A stretch of DNA of 64,000 nt from Onchidella celtica (GCA_963931925.1 OZ007574.1:31380764-31444763); one strand, 5' to 3'; numbered from the stretch's first letter, positions 29,796 through 42,234 are shown. Numbers and translations are program-made. The notes: generated by a model from the letters alone, not told the origin.

Positions 29796-30885
29796 CTCCC
29801 CCACCCCCTCCTCAACGCCGACCTGCTCTGCACTGTGTGACTCCGTGACTGCTCCAGTTGTAAATGGGCTGCAAAGACATTAAGGCAAATTTCCCAAATG
29901 GGATAAAAAAAAAGTGTACAAAATATTTGAGAATGTATTCGATCATAAAATGTTTGTTGAAATTTGTTTAAGATATTTTCTGGACTTATTTGGAGTCTTG
30001 TTTATTTTTTAATTCAATTTTGATGCACGTCCAGGGGCATTGACAATTTATGGTAATATAATTTTTAATTTATTGTATGATGGTGGCCAGGCAGGTAAAT
30101 CAGAGAGAAATTTGTCCTGTAGATGGAGGGTCGAATCCGTAACCTCCAAGGCAACAAAACGAATCCGATCGCTGGACCATCTTGGCCCATTAGCAGGCAA
30201 TCCAACTGTCCAGTGCCCAACATTCCAAACTTAAACACGGCATAAGAGCGCAGCGTTCTATAGTTGGAATATTTCTTAATTATTTATGACCAAAAAAAAC
30301 GCCAAACTTTTTTTTCCCTGATAAACATTTATATTTCTGCATCCATTGATCATTTCATAATTAGTTTTTGCAAGATCCGGAAATGTTATATTGGTTAAGT
30401 GAATAAATGTTTGGGCATTAGAGGGTTTAATAAAAAAAGCAAAATTGCACATCCTCCTGTACATTTGCGTATAGGATGAATGTTAACCCATGAACTCTTT
30501 ACACCGGTAGGCCTGTACAGGGCGCACAAATTAATGCTCATTACAGACGGTTTTGATTTTCGAGGCCTACTTCATATTTCTACACTGTGTGTTTAGCGTG
30601 TGAAATCCCCTTTTTCATATCCGGTTTATCCCCTTGTTGTGTTGAGTAGTCTGCCGTGTGTCTAGAAGATTAAGATCTATATTATGATGTTTATCTCGAA
30701 ACCTTGTGAAGGACATGATCTAAATACAGATCTGCTTGTTCTGTTCTCAAGTTATAGATCAATTAATCCTGTATTGTTTGTTAGTTTTATAGATTAACGC
30801 TGGTCGAGTCAAATAGATCTAGATTTGGCCTGTTGAACCCTTTCTGATATAAATACTGCCATGACAACCAATAACCTACACCAAT
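29796..30885. other. possible second tRNA-like repeat, otherwise nothing
   Basis: On the minus strand, 30095-30200 shows TGGTCCAGCGATCGGATTCG and a B-box-like GGATTCGACCC 30-40 bases on, which may be another tRNA-derived sequence. The rest is A+T-rich without recognised features. Confidence 0.25.
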
Positions 30886-30889
30886 CCGA

Positions 30890-31785
30890 CGACGGATTGA
30901 CCTCAAGTTTGCTCGTAAGAATGGCACCGTTCTGACGTAAGAAATCCAGCATTGGAAATTAGGGTTTCGAAGTTGGCAATCGCTCAGAATACTACTTTGC
31001 TCCGACTGAAATCCAATATAAGAATGATGTCATTCGTTTTCTACATCAATCCAATGTATGAATATTGTTCATAGGACTGACATCGTTTGCACATAGGAAT
31101 GACGTCGTTCCAATGTTGGCAATTCGATCAGAATGGTACTTTGTTCCCATTCAAATCCGACAAAGGAATGATGCCATTTTTCCTACATCAATCCAATGTA
31201 AATATTCTTCAAAGGATTGACAGCAAGTTTGCGCATAGGAATGATATCGTTCTGATTTTGGCAATCTGATCAGAATATTACTTTGTTCCAACTTAAATCT
31301 TACATAGGAACGATGTCATTTTTCTACATCAATCCAGTGTAAGAATTCTGTGTAGGACTGACGTCAAGTTTGCACAATATACCAATGTTGGCAATGGGAT
31401 CAGAATACAACTTTTTTTCCTATTTAAATCCGACTTAGGTATGATGTCATTTTTTTTTCTTTACATCAATCTGATGTAGGAATTCTTCATAGGACTGACA
31501 TCAAGTTTGTGCACAGGAAAAACATCGTACGATGATGACAATCCGATCAGAATACTACTTTGTTCAGACTTAAATCTAACATAGGAATAACGTCATTTTT
31601 TATCTACATCAATCTGATGTGGGAATTCTTCGTAGGACTGACATCAAGTTTGCAGGTAAGAATGGCGTGGTACGACGCTGGCAAACCAATCAGAATACTC
31701 CTTTTTTTTCCAACTTATAATTATCTACCATAGGAATGATGCCAGTTTACCATCATCAATCTGACATGTCAATCCTTACCTCGGA
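30890..31785 (+). repeat. satellite array, about six monomers of 130-148 bp
   Basis: The block AAATCYRACATAGGAATGAT recurs at about 31009, 31154, 31294, 31424, 31572 and 31718, that is at intervals of about 130-148 bases. Each monomer also holds TACATCAATCYGATGT, GACATCAAGTTTGCGCATAG and GGCAATCCGATCAGAATACT. Copies are 75-85% alike by eye. Single monomer fragments lie at 14875-14925 and 40500-40550. Confidence 0.85.
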
Positions 31786-32264
31786 TTCCTACGTTTCTGT
31801 GCTGGAACTTCATTTTACTGCAATAATGTTGAACGCAGACTGAAGGGCTATCCTATTAACAGCTGGCCCACGGCAAATCAACTGAAAAATAACAATACAT
31901 GCGATCATTCTACGATCTTTATACCCAATCTTAGGCTTCACCCAATCTGACAATGAATTATTGAAGATAAACTTTCCAAGTAAAATGCCTGTTTTGGTGT
32001 ACCACAAAGTAGGTCCAATTTATCCGACAGGGTCATATTTCTGTGCTCCTCAAAAACTTATTTTTTAAAAGAATTAACATACTTTTTTTTTTTCAAATCA
32101 TTTTTACATGCGAAATACAACAGGAATGTCGTTATTTCTTAACAGCAGTTGTTCGTTATCGTTTGTATGGGAAACGACAAAAATGGACCTCTACATTTGT
32201 ATGCCTGCGAGACAGCAACGAAGAACTGAGAATAGGTAGAACGTGCATGACGTCAGAAAGTGTT
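31786..32264. other. no supported gene
   Basis: Anonymous sequence with a T-run near 32085; nothing recognised. Confidence 0.3.
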
Positions 32265-32595
32265 CTTGTTTTGTTCTTCCGACACATAAGCTGGCCGTTG
32301 GATCAGCTGATTAGTGTAACTTCGAGATAATTATGTCTAAGCGGTTAAAATGCCTGCTGGTTGCATTGCAGCTGACTCTTATGACAGGGGTGGAAAGGAT
32401 GGACCCAAGCTGGTCAGATTCCCTACCATCCGTGTAAACAAGGGAAAGGAAGTGAAAGAATTGACCGAACGTCTCCCATGTGCATGTACACACGTGCCAT
32501 CGTTTACTGTAACGAACTACTTTTAGCTCGCCCCCGATTGGTTCCTGACGCCTCGCAGTGCAAATACGATTTACGAATCAAAATCAAGTCCACAA
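32265..32595 (+). repeat. 330-bp segment duplicated at 37.76-38.09 kb, possible THAP-like remnant
   Basis: About 80-85% alike to 37765-38090 by eye: CTTCCGACAC, GGATCAGCTGA, GTGTAACTTCGAGATA, CTCTTATGACAGGGGTGGAA, AGCTGGTCAGATTCCCTACC, GAATTGACCGAACGTCTCCC and GCTCGCC(C/T)CCGATTGGTTC. A frame from the ATG at 32350 reads MPAGCIAADSYD, then KLVRFPTI, which resembles the start of a THAP zinc-finger domain (Cys near the N-terminus, then a hydrophobic-RFP segment), but the second Cys is missing. Copy 2 has a stop after two codons. Either a dispersed element or a decayed gene duplicate. Confidence 0.5.
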
Positions 32596-33094
32596 TCGCC
32601 TTGGTGATGCGTGGGTCTTTACTGCAAAGATGGCCGATATGCGCTTTCTATCTATAGTTCTCCTCTGTCTGGGGATAGAAATATATCGCATCTAAAAATA
32701 GAATGGGATATCCCATGCTTGCACCCAGTGACCTGCCTAGATAATGGTGCGTCATCGGTGTTGTCTGCATGAAACTGTCTGTAATGAGCGCTGGTGACAG
32801 GGCGCCCTGACATTTGTTACCGCGACCTTAGGAGGCTATTGACACGGCATAGGGAAAAAAATCAGGCTTCAAAGGGTTAAATTAAGTATTCCGACTGCGG
32901 CAAACATAAATTTGATTCTCTGCCAAGTCCTCTGCATAACTGTCACACTCTGTACCTTTCCAGACAGAAATTATTATTTCACGTCAGGGTTTAGGGAATG
33001 GTAAAGTAACCTATGGTCTCATCGCACAGTGTTCAGTTTCAATTCCCTTTCAGGCCCGACTCAATTGCCGTGTTATCCGAGATACAGAATACAG
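32596..33094. other. no supported gene
   Basis: Anonymous sequence; nothing recognised. Confidence 0.3.
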
Positions 33095-33312
33095 AAACGG
33101 ACCATTCCTTCTTTCACTACATGTCCACAGCTGGCGCGCGTATAAACACGGTGAGTACTACTGACCGAGTTCTGTGTTACTAGTCTTTTTTGTTCTATTG
33201 TGAAGGGGTGTGGTGCGAATTGTTGCAGTCTTGACATGGATGCTACGCGCGCAAGTCGACGGATTTGGCGAATTGAACCATCTCGGTAACCTGTGTCTCG
33301 GGTGTTACGCTG
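33095..33312 (+). repeat. segment duplicated at 43.46-43.65 kb with CGANC frame
   Basis: ACCATTCCTTCTTTCACTAC, CCGTATAAA(C/T)ACGGT with its TATA-like core, GGTGCGAATTGTT and GCAAGTCGACGGA are shared with 43457-43645. The frames read VKGCGANC here and MKRCGANC at 43540. As with the pair at 32.3/37.8 kb, a Cys-rich start that might descend from a THAP-type DNA-binding domain is suggested, weakly. Confidence 0.45.
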
Positions 33313-33486
33313 GATGAAACGGGGATTTACCCTGATATACCCCCTGTTCGAGTGACGTATGCATTTAAGCATAATAATAATATTATACCCACCCACGGGA
33401 GTCACGTTCATGGCACTTTGATTGGGCGGGTTGGGTCACGGAGGCCAAGTTACCTGTCGGTTTCTCACCTTGCCGAGAGAAGACGT

Positions 33487-33666
33487 CAGTGGCGGATCTA
33501 CTATAAAACTAGCTACGCTTAATCTTCAGGGCCCCTAATCCCGGATGGGGGGGGGGGGGGGAGAGAAAACTTTTTTTAATGATTGAATTTAGATGTTGTC
33601 CAAATATTGTCCCTGGTTGCGAAGGTACAAGTTTCAGGGTCCCAAAAAATTGGAGGCCCGCCACTA
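33487..33666 (+). mobile_element. hAT-type miniature element, CAGTGGCG family
   Basis: Starts CAGTGGCGGATCTACTATAA, contains TTCAGGGCCCCTAATCCCGG, a G-run at 33548-33561 and CCCTGGTTGCGAAGG, and ends GGCCCGCCACTA. Flanks GAAGACGT and ATAGATGT match at 5 of 8 positions. Confidence 0.7.
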
Positions 33667-33674
33667 ATAGATGT

Positions 33675-34093
33675 GCCGATTTCTGTCAGTGATATCTCAT
33701 CAAATTTGTCACTTTGCGTTTCGCATAGATATAACGTTATGTTTTATCAGTGTAAAGGAGAAGTCAGTGTATTATTTGGTTAAAAAATGATGTATGTAGC
33801 TTGAAAACTCTTTCCACAACGGACGCTCAACGTCTGTGCAATTTCCTTCCAATGTTGCCGATATACCTCGCAGATTTAAATAGCTGTATTTAAAATATGG
33901 CTGAACCAATTGGAACCATCTCTGAGACAATTGCCAACAACATGTCTATGCGTGTTCTCTCCAAATATCACGACTTTGTGTTCAAAGATAAGGATTTTAT
34001 GACAACGTTTACCTTGACTTGGCTGCTCCATTACTCACAGCCGCTCGAGTTGCTCCCACACAATGATTGTATTGTATTGTCGTTTGCCACTGA
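33675..34093. other. no supported gene
   Basis: Open frame at 33897-34142 shows no motif and runs into a repeat. Nothing recognised. Confidence 0.3.
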
Positions 34094-34410
34094 AAATAAT
34101 AATAACAATACACGGCATTTATATAGCGCTCCATCCCGTTAAAAACCAGTCTCTAAGTGCTTTACAACATTTATAATCACACACACAATACACAGGCATA
34201 CTAAAAAACTAGATGCGCATTCAGAATGGAAAACAATGACTCATCAGCTGATGTTCAAAAGTCTTAAAATGATCTAGGATATCATTATGGTATATGGGGA
34301 GTCGAAAGATCAGTTAAATATGTTGGTGTGTACATAAATTTGTACACAGGGTAGCCAGCTTATGCATGATTCCTTTTTCTATCGGTAGCCAGTGCAAGCT
34401 CTCTAGTAAT
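34094..34410 (+). mobile_element. TATATAGCGC dispersed repeat
   Basis: (AAT)n-like start, GGCATTTATATAGCGCTCCA, AAGTGCTTTACAACATTTAT, then the phrase group shared with 11880-12025 (GTAGCCAGCTTATGCAT, CTATCGGTAGCCAGTGCAAG). Confidence 0.6.
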
Positions 34411-34479
34411 ACATACATTATACATGTCAACAATACCAATCAGTCTCAGAAAAAGAATATTGCAGTGTTATATTGAATC

Positions 34480-34885
34480 AATTTTTTTGTATGCCTGCGA
34501 AACCTGGACGCTAAATACAGAAACAGTAAGAAAACTTGAAGCAACAGAAATGTGGTTTCTGAGAAGAATGCTTAGAATTCCATGAAGACTAATGAAGAAG
34601 TGTTGAGACAAGCAGAGGAAAACAGAACACTCCTAAACAAGCTCAGAAAAAGACAGGGAACATTATTTGGACATGTAATGAGAAGACGAACAGTGGAACA
34701 TTTGGTAACAACAGGGAAATTCGATGGAAGAAGAAGCCGGGGACGACAGCTCATAAAGATGCAGGACGACCTAAAGGCCTGACTGGAAATGCACACCACC
34801 AACGACGTCATCAGGGCTACGAAAAATCGTGAGAGGTGGAGGGTCATGATCGCCACGCTTGCCAGCAGGGCACTTAATGATGATG
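34480..34885 (+). pseudogene. LINE relic, C-terminal end of the reverse-transcriptase ORF
   Basis: The frame LYACETWTLNTETVRKLEAT leads to MWFLRRMLRIP, a stop and frameshift near 34583, then TNEEVLRQAEENRTLLNKLR, KRQGTLFGHVMRRRTVEHLV and TGKFDGRRSRGRQ, a further stop at 34780 and a remnant RWRVMIATLASRALNDDD. CETW, RIPW, RRQ..GH.MRR and GRRGRGRQ are well-known end motifs of RTE-like non-LTR retrotransposons. A short (TGA)n tail closes it, as in that clade. The 5' part is absent, typical 5' truncation. A sister copy lies at 59317-59710. Confidence 0.85.
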
Positions 34886-37097
34886 ATACATGTTAACAGA
34901 TTTCTACATGAAGACAACAGGGAAAAAACGTCAGTTGCTACAAAATGAAGGTTCGGAGAAATTCGCATTTTAAAGTTTGAAATTCCGTAGGTTGATAAGA
35001 GGATTCCTTGTCTAAATTTGCTCTTATTGCTGGACAGCGGTTGTTTTTCATATAGTTGGTATGAGAGGAACAACGCTAAAGCTAGCAAAGAGCTGAAGGA
35101 GGTAACCATAAAACTCGCATTTTGTGATAACCGACGTTCCTCCCCTGTCGTCTTCACGTGTATAATCAAATGTACAGACTTACAAAACAAATAACTGTTG
35201 CTTAGAACGGAGATAATGTACATGTATTTCGGGAGTAGGAAATGGTTTCGAGACGTACACATTTAAGTGTTTAAACATTTATGTACTTCAGTCCTAAAGT
35301 CATGAAATGTGCCTTCTTTTACACTATACACGGCTTACTTGGTACGTGAAAGGGGTATTAAGGCAGTGGTGTTTAAAAGAAAAAAAAAAATCCAACATTA
35401 CAGTCGGGCGTCACCTTACACGTTACGAAACTGATCGGATCTGAGAAATTGGTAATCGTTTTGTAACTACACGAATGAAGAAGGCACTATACCTGCGGAT
35501 CCATGAAAGAATTATTTTATAACATGGGCCCGCAACGCACCACGTCCTTTCTGAGTGAGGCTAAGACCTACAACTTAAGTTAAAAACTGTTACGCTCATT
35601 TACACATTTTTTTTCAGATCCACACAAAACAACTTTTGTAAACTTTACCAGTGTGATAAAAATTATATGAATGTATTTAATTCTACGTTAAAACGAAATG
35701 CTCTGAATACGAAACATAAATAAAGAAAGTGTACCCAAATAGACCGTGAAGGCCGTAAAATGGCCGCTATCGTGCCGACGCGCCGTAAAACCCAAACTCA
35801 AACTCAGATGTTCGGTGCCTCTGTCAAAATGTGTACGGTACGCAAATAGTGAAAATGTGACAGGAATCGTTGCTGATAATGGTCAGGGGTCATAAATAAT
35901 TATCTTGCAGGAATACTCATCGACTATGTTATGGTCCCATCCAGATGTTATAGATGGTATTATAATGTTGTGTTGGTGTGTTTGTTCGACTGCATATTTT
36001 TAATATTAAATTTAAATCTTAACTTCCAGACCATGTCAAAAACTAAAGAACAAAGTGAATAAATTTCAACAATCAGGCCTGCAGGGCCACATTTTAATTA
36101 CGTTAAGTACACTAACAATTTCGACTAGATCTATTTATGTAGTAAGGATAAATATTAGCAGCATCAAATCCATAATCAATAATACTTCATTACAAGTCCG
36201 GCTAATTATCTAACTAATAAGTTATATATCTAAGATCTGGACTGCTTACTGTATGGAAATTACTATACTAATATAGTCTCTGGAGACATAAGTGTCATAA
36301 GGCTATCTCAGATATTTAGATTTATGGGTCTGGCCCGTCAGGTGACGACGGCACAGTTAGGCTAAATATAACTCTAGGATGGGCTGGCGGACAATTCAAT
36401 CACAGTTATATATTTCATGCATTAATTCTAGTTGCAGCTCTAGGTGACAGTTTGACTTTGCATCTTGCATTCTCCGGCAATCACTCCTGGTAGATTCATC
36501 AAGACTCTCCTAACGGATAAGTGTCATGCTCTTCGCCTCCTTATTCATTGTCAATGCCATCAAGAGATAAATTACTCACGATTTGCCCTGGCGCTAGGCC
36601 AGGGAACAGTGGACAATAGCGTTGTTCAATTTCAAATCAGCCATATGGATATCTCAATGACTAGATCCACATCTAGACATGTTGTACTTTTGTAAGTATT
36701 AAATGATTCGCTCAAGTGGAATCTACGCTGACTCCATCGCAGTCGAATGTTCTGCTTAGAATGAATAAGAAGTACTGCCCCCACGGCATCGCGATCTCTA
36801 CGCTAATCCTCATTGGTTAACTCTTCAACCCTCAATGATGTCAGCAAAATATAATCCCCTCTTCAAATTAAAACTGGGGCGCTAATCTTCCCTCTAAACC
36901 TTAACGGCTTTTATTTAACTCTTTACTAGCTACCAATACACATGTTTACTTTTACTTTTCTTATTATTATCAATATACGAAGATTTCTGTTCCTGATGCT
37001 AACTTCCTTTATGCCAGTTTGTTAAAAGTTACAAATTGACATAGCAGACGACAATGCTTTAAGGCCACTCTAATAGATATCTTGGTTTTTCACAATA
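34886..37097. other. no supported gene
   Basis: Open frames at 34771-35262 (minus) and 36465-36695 (plus) show no motif. Base composition is even and no repeats were recognised in 35-37 kb, so introns or regulatory DNA of a host gene are possible. Confidence 0.3.
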
Positions 37098-37226
37098 GTT
37101 ACATTTACTCTTAGGCCAACGTATTTAATCTTGACATCCCGTTACATTTACTCTTAGGCCAACGTATTTAATCTTGACATCCGGTTACATTTACTCTTAG
37201 GCCAACATATTTAATCTTGACATCCC
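37098..37226 (+). repeat. 43-bp tandem triplicate
   Basis: GTTACATTTACTCTTAGGCC plus AACGTATTTAATCTTGACATCCC starts at 37098, 37141 and 37184, exactly 43 bases apart, with only one or two differences. Near-identity points to a recent origin. Confidence 0.95.
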
Positions 37227-37760
37227 ACTCTAGGTTGTATTAATTAAGTTATTTCCCTTTGACCATATTTGATCTTGACAGACGACACTGAACTCTGTCA
37301 GTGTGTGTAGTACTGAGTCAGTTGCTATCAAAGTAGAATGTTTTGTGACACGGGAATAATCCTTGTAAGATAGGCTATGTATTAATGTAATTACGTTAAA
37401 ATGATGTAAAAAGTTCTTGATTAATACAAACATTTGAACTCGACTGTTTTGCATTGGGTGGTAGCTTGAAGTGAAGTGGATGGTGCTTTGTCTTCGCATT
37501 ACATAATAATAGAACGGAGACATTTCGGGCATAGATGTTTTGACTTTGGTCGTTCTACGTCTTATCTAATGTCAATGCCAAAACTCAAAGAAAATGTCCC
37601 CATTAACTGACTCACATAAACGGGCTCGTTTTTAGGGGTTCTTGTCTGCTTTGGGTAGTGTCTTTTTTTTCCCTCCAGCTGATCCAACAAAGCCGTGTAG
37701 ATAATATGTTTCTAATACGTTTGGTCATGTTAAATTGTATAGGTCCACTGCGAATGGCGT
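37227..37760. other. no supported gene
   Basis: A 100-codon minus-strand frame at 37230-37532 shows no recognisable domain. Nothing else. Confidence 0.25.
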
Positions 37761-37764
37761 CACA

Positions 37765-38090
37765 GAATGTTTTTGTTTTGAACTTCCGACACCTAAAATG
37801 GCGGGTGGATCAGCTGACGAGTGTAACTTCGAGATATGTCTGAGCGGTTAAAATGCCTTGACTCTTATGACAGGGGTGGAAAAGATGGATCCAAGCTGGT
37901 CAGATTCCCTACCATCTGTCTAAACAGGGGGAAGGAAGTGAAAGAATTGACCGAACGTCTCCCATGTGCGCATACACACGTGTCATTGTTTACTGTAGTG
38001 AACTTTTTTTTAGCTCGCCTCCGATTGGTTCGCGACGCCTGAAGTGCTCGCAGTGCAAATCAGTTAAGGAATCAAAATCAATGCTACTAT
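37765..38090 (+). repeat. second copy of the 330-bp segment
   Basis: Partner of 32265-32595. Relative to copy 1 it lacks about 15 bases after ATGCCT (so the frame stops at once if read from that ATG) and has a longer T-run before GCTCGCC. An AAAATGGCGGG motif lies at its left edge. Confidence 0.55.
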
Positions 38091-38094
38091 CGCC

Positions 38095-40005
38095 ATGAGC
38101 GTCGGTCCTGACGACTAAAATGTCCCATATCCGCAATGGGCCTATATGAAGATCTTTGAGCTCTGTTTACTGCAATATGTGGCTTTCAAAATGCCTACTG
38201 GTAACAGTTTCAGAAAGGGGTTCTGATACTGAACTTCACATAACGACAAATCAAAAGTGTGTGTAGTTACAAACACCCAAATATTACAGCATTTTAAGGG
38301 GTCAATTTTGAAAAATGATTAATTATTTCAGTAATTTTAAACGCAAAACAAATTGTTTTGATCAAACATATAGCACAGACGTGGAATTTTACAGGGAAGT
38401 CGAATTTTCACTGACATAAAGTTGCTGCTGAAGTTATCTTTCGAATGCATTGGCTGCAGCGCCTGTGCATGGCTTGGAACAAGACTTATAAAGAAAGCAA
38501 ATGCCCTTATTTTAAATCTGAGTGAACATGAATTTCGCTGCTCTAGGAAACGTCATTCGCCAGTGAGCCTGTGACAGGTGGGCGTGGAGGGAGAGTTTTA
38601 GCCTATCTGAGAAATGAGCACAATTTTAAAGCAATGTGCAACGCCGTGATGCAAATTTCTCTCCACGAGGGCAGCCTAACCTGATCCAGAACTGCGTTAG
38701 ATCCATTAACTAGCGACCATCCCATGCTAGCGGTGCGCGGCGAATCGTGTCCTGTTGTGCCACGAGAATCCACTTGGCCATGTTGCGGGAGTGCGGAGCT
38801 GCAGAGGATGAGGGGATAGGGGCTGGTGCATTTATTACGCATAAGGGAGGGCGGGCATATTATATACAAACGTGTTGCCAATTTCATATTCTTTGTGCAT
38901 AAACTACACAGTGTAAAACAGTATTTTATGATACGCTTTGAGACGTCCCTCGGTGTCAATTCACTCTCCAGAAACCGTCGTATTAAGTGATACTTCACAG
39001 CTGAGTGCGTTCCGGTGGATTGTATGAAACTCGCTTTGCCAGAGCGCCGCTCATTGGTGCTAGTTTCTGCTCCATCTTTGAGTATAATTCAAACCATTTT
39101 GTCAGAGGAGCTGAACATTTCAAAGTCCAACGATACGAGCACACAAAAGTAATAATCGACAACCAACACGCAGAGCTGGTACAGCTTAGATGCCTGATGA
39201 ACAGGCTATTGATTATTCTTGTGTGTGGCTAATTATAGTAAATTTCTGGTTGATTGCGCGATGCAACCTTGTCTCCACTGCTATCTAATGTATGAACGAT
39301 GACTGACTCATACAAATTGTGTGTGTGTGTGTGGGGGTTGTTGTTGTTTCGTTTTTAAACTTCCTTCATCTTGATACGCCAACTAGTAGGAGGAGCGTTT
39401 TATGTCCGGACCTTTACAATTGCTAGTTTTTGGCAAGTGCTTGACTTAATTAAATTTTAACGTTTATATTGTTCATTATTATTGTCGTCGTTATTTCAAC
39501 TGTCATGTCATTTTTATTTTTATTGTTTCAACTATTATTATCATTATTTGGGATGTCATATCATTTTTTTTCTTTAAATTTCAACCGCCATGTCATTTTT
39601 GTAGTTATTATTTCAATTATCATGCTGTTTTTGTTGTTATAATTTCAACTGTCACTCATCTTTGCTGTTATTATTTCAGCTATTGTTCCATTTTGTTGTT
39701 ATCACTCCAGCTATTATTTTATTAACTCTCTTTCACCCATTGTTCCAGTTTTGAAGTGCATCACGCGATGCCCAGTGTGGTGTATTTTTGGAACCATATT
39801 CTAAGTTTTCACAGAATATATATCTATATATATATATTTTTTTTTTTTTTGCGGGATATGACGAAACGTTATGAATGAAATGACATTTTGCAGCCATCTG
39901 ACTGTTGTATTTCACTGTTGTAAGTTTAAGAATTTTTGTGGATAAGGCAATTAATACCTGTGCCGGGGGGGGGGGGGGTTCGCTTTGAGGTGCATCAAGC
40001 GCTTT
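38095..40005. other. no supported gene; decayed TTTCAACTGTCAT repeat
   Basis: The minus-strand frame at 38603-38998 (131 codons) is the longest non-repeat frame outside the viral block, but it has no motif I can name. From 39460 to 39720 the phrase TATTTCAACTRTCATGTCAT recurs about every 40-50 bases. An (AT)n/T-run is at about 39825-39850, and a G-run at about 39965-39978. Confidence 0.3.
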
Positions 40006-40009
40006 TGTT

Positions 40010-40740
40010 CGGCCAACTAGATCGACGGTGACTGCGTGACATTAAATTTCACACGCAATGGTCCACTAGTTGTAGATAACTAAAACCAGAGAGAATATAT
40101 TTATAGAGAGATCTCACTTCCGCCATATCGCGAAACTAGGTCGCTGCGGTAAACAAGAATTGAAAGAAACCGCCTCCACCGAAGATAGTGTGCATATCTG
40201 TTTACTGTGGTTTGTTCATATTTTGGGGGCTGATGGAAACAATTTAGAGCCGTTTGTAAGCTCTTACGTCCTGTGGAAATGCACAAACGGGTATTGCTTC
40301 CACGCAGCGACCTACTTTCAGCTCCATGCTAACAATGGTTTCGCGGCGTCTCACGTTTCTCGCAGTGCAAATCGAGCAACATTGAAACCTCTCTGTACAT
40401 ACTGACTCTCTGCTAAAATTCAATGTTGTGACGTCACCATCCAACTGATCGGCCGACCAGATCCATCCAGCAACTCTGGGGTAAATCCAAGGTGTGGGAT
40501 TGGCGTCAAGTTCGCACATAGGAATGGCATCGTCTCTACATGGATCCCTTGGTTTACGACATGGGTACTAACGGCGGTTTGATACAGGGAATCTGCACCC
40601 ACGGCAGTCCTACAGCCCGAAGGTAATCCCATAAAAATCTACGTCGGAATAACGTATGGAAGCTTGCTGGGTTTCGGCTAGTGCGCGACAGCGTCTAGGT
40701 TTAACATGACATTAAGTTTCAATGAGGTCTTTGAAAGTAA
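40010..40740. repeat. cluster of GATCGGCC/GACGTCAC and satellite-monomer fragments
   Basis: Copies of the repeat at 26390 lie at 40010-40065 (plus), 40395-40460 (minus: GTCACCATCCAACTGATCGG) and 40690-40735 (plus). 40500-40550 is a satellite monomer (GGCGTCAAGTTCGCACATAG), followed by CTGCACCCACGGCAGTCCTA, shared with about 24235. The frame at 40160-40405 lies between copies and is not called a gene. Confidence 0.5.
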
Positions 40741-41826
40741 CAGTCGTGGCGTCAGACCAGTCGGTCCATCAAATCCGGCAATAGGGCGCCAAGGCTTAAC
40801 CCCCTTAGCTGCCACAGGGGCCGATATAATAATGGGCCGATCATATGCTGCAGAAAAGACTGTCACAAGGCCGATATATCGGCCCTACTGTTTCACGCTA
40901 AAACTGCAGCGAGGCCGATATATCGATTCACATATTTCCGCATGTTTGCGCTCGTAATTTTACTATTTCCTGCTGTCTTTCTACCCAATAATCCATTATT
41001 TTGGTAGTTTAAAGGAAGGCAGGGCGTTTTGGGTTTGGCAGCAAAAGGGTTAAAGTATAATAAAATATACAGTATAATATACTGCGCTTTAATATCGTGA
41101 CAGTGGCCGCAGTCATCATCACTGACTGTCGCAGCCACTTCAGATCTTTTCTTTGTTTGTTTGTTTGTTTTTGTGTGTGTGCGTTAATTACAGTGCATGC
41201 TTTGCATATGGTTGCTTTGATGCCCTGAGCTGAAGCGTTTATGAGAGTGGCAGTGAGGTGGTACAACATGGTATGTGCATTTATTTTTTTTTTTACAACA
41301 GGCTTATTTTGATGATTATGTGGCTGCCATTGCATGCTGCAGCTGCATCCGTTTTTCCACTCATCAAAGGGGCCGGCCTTTCATCTTCTTTATGTATTTC
41401 TCGTCTGTCTATCTATATCTGTTTTCATCCTCTTCTCCATAATATAAATGATTATAATAAGTTGAAGGGTTTAAGATTAGAACGGGTATAGATGCTATTT
41501 GCACAAAAATCTCGTGTAGTTCTAACCTCCTCAGTGTATTTAAGGGGTTAGAATTACAAGAGCTCCAGGCGCAAATGGCATTTATACCCCTTCGAATTCA
41601 AACCCCTTTTGTATCCTCCGCTTTGTTTTCATATTGTTTTATTTTAATGTGTTCTCTTTTGCTTTCTTTGTCCTCACTCCCCCCCCCCCCTCCTCTCTCT
41701 TCGCGCCCCCACCTCCCCGTCATCTCTTCACTATTGTTGTTGTGGTTGTTCATAATTATTCCCTCTCTTCGTCTGTGTTATCCGTACCTCTTTTAAAAGA
41801 AAAATATAATCTATGTCTACCAGACG
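40741..41826. other. no supported gene; GATATATCGGCC duplicates
   Basis: GGCCGATATATCG occurs at about 40869 and 40912. A T-run at about 41283 and a C-run at about 41680-41690 are present. The frames are low complexity. Confidence 0.3.
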
Positions 41827-41870
41827 GAAGTGTATATCCGTACAACATGTTGTATGGATATGGGGATGTG
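41827..41870 (+). repeat. near-perfect 28-bp palindrome, end of an inverted-repeat element
   Basis: ATATCCGTACAACATGTTGT continuing ATGGATAT (about 41834-41861) is its own reverse complement except at one symmetrical pair. The same string with its GGAAGTGTAT lead occurs at 55593-55622, the left end of a longer element. Confidence 0.7.
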
Positions 41871-42234
41871 GTTTTGAAAGGATGGAGCGTGGTCAAATTG
41901 GCCAGATGCCTACTATAATTAAGTACTTTTTGAAAGGCCTCCCCGAAAAAACAATAAATGACTAAACAGGAAACGATGAAAATGTATTCAAAATAATACG
42001 AAAACCTAGTGATCTTATATATTAAGTGAAAGGCCATTAAGTGAGCTTTAGTCTGACAATCGAGTGCAAAAAGTACGAGGGTTTGTGCCTGGTACCGGCT
42101 GTTTCGTGCACAAGCACTTCATAACCTAAAAAACACAGAAAAACGAGGTGTGTTTCCGCCTGCTCCATTGCCAATATTATATTTTCTTCTACAACAAATT
42201 GGTGTCGGTTTCCACAGTTTCACCCAGTAGCGGA

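Noticed and set aside
40160-40405. 81-codon frame as a host exon
   Set aside because: It is flanked closely by dispersed repeat copies and lacks convincing splice sites.
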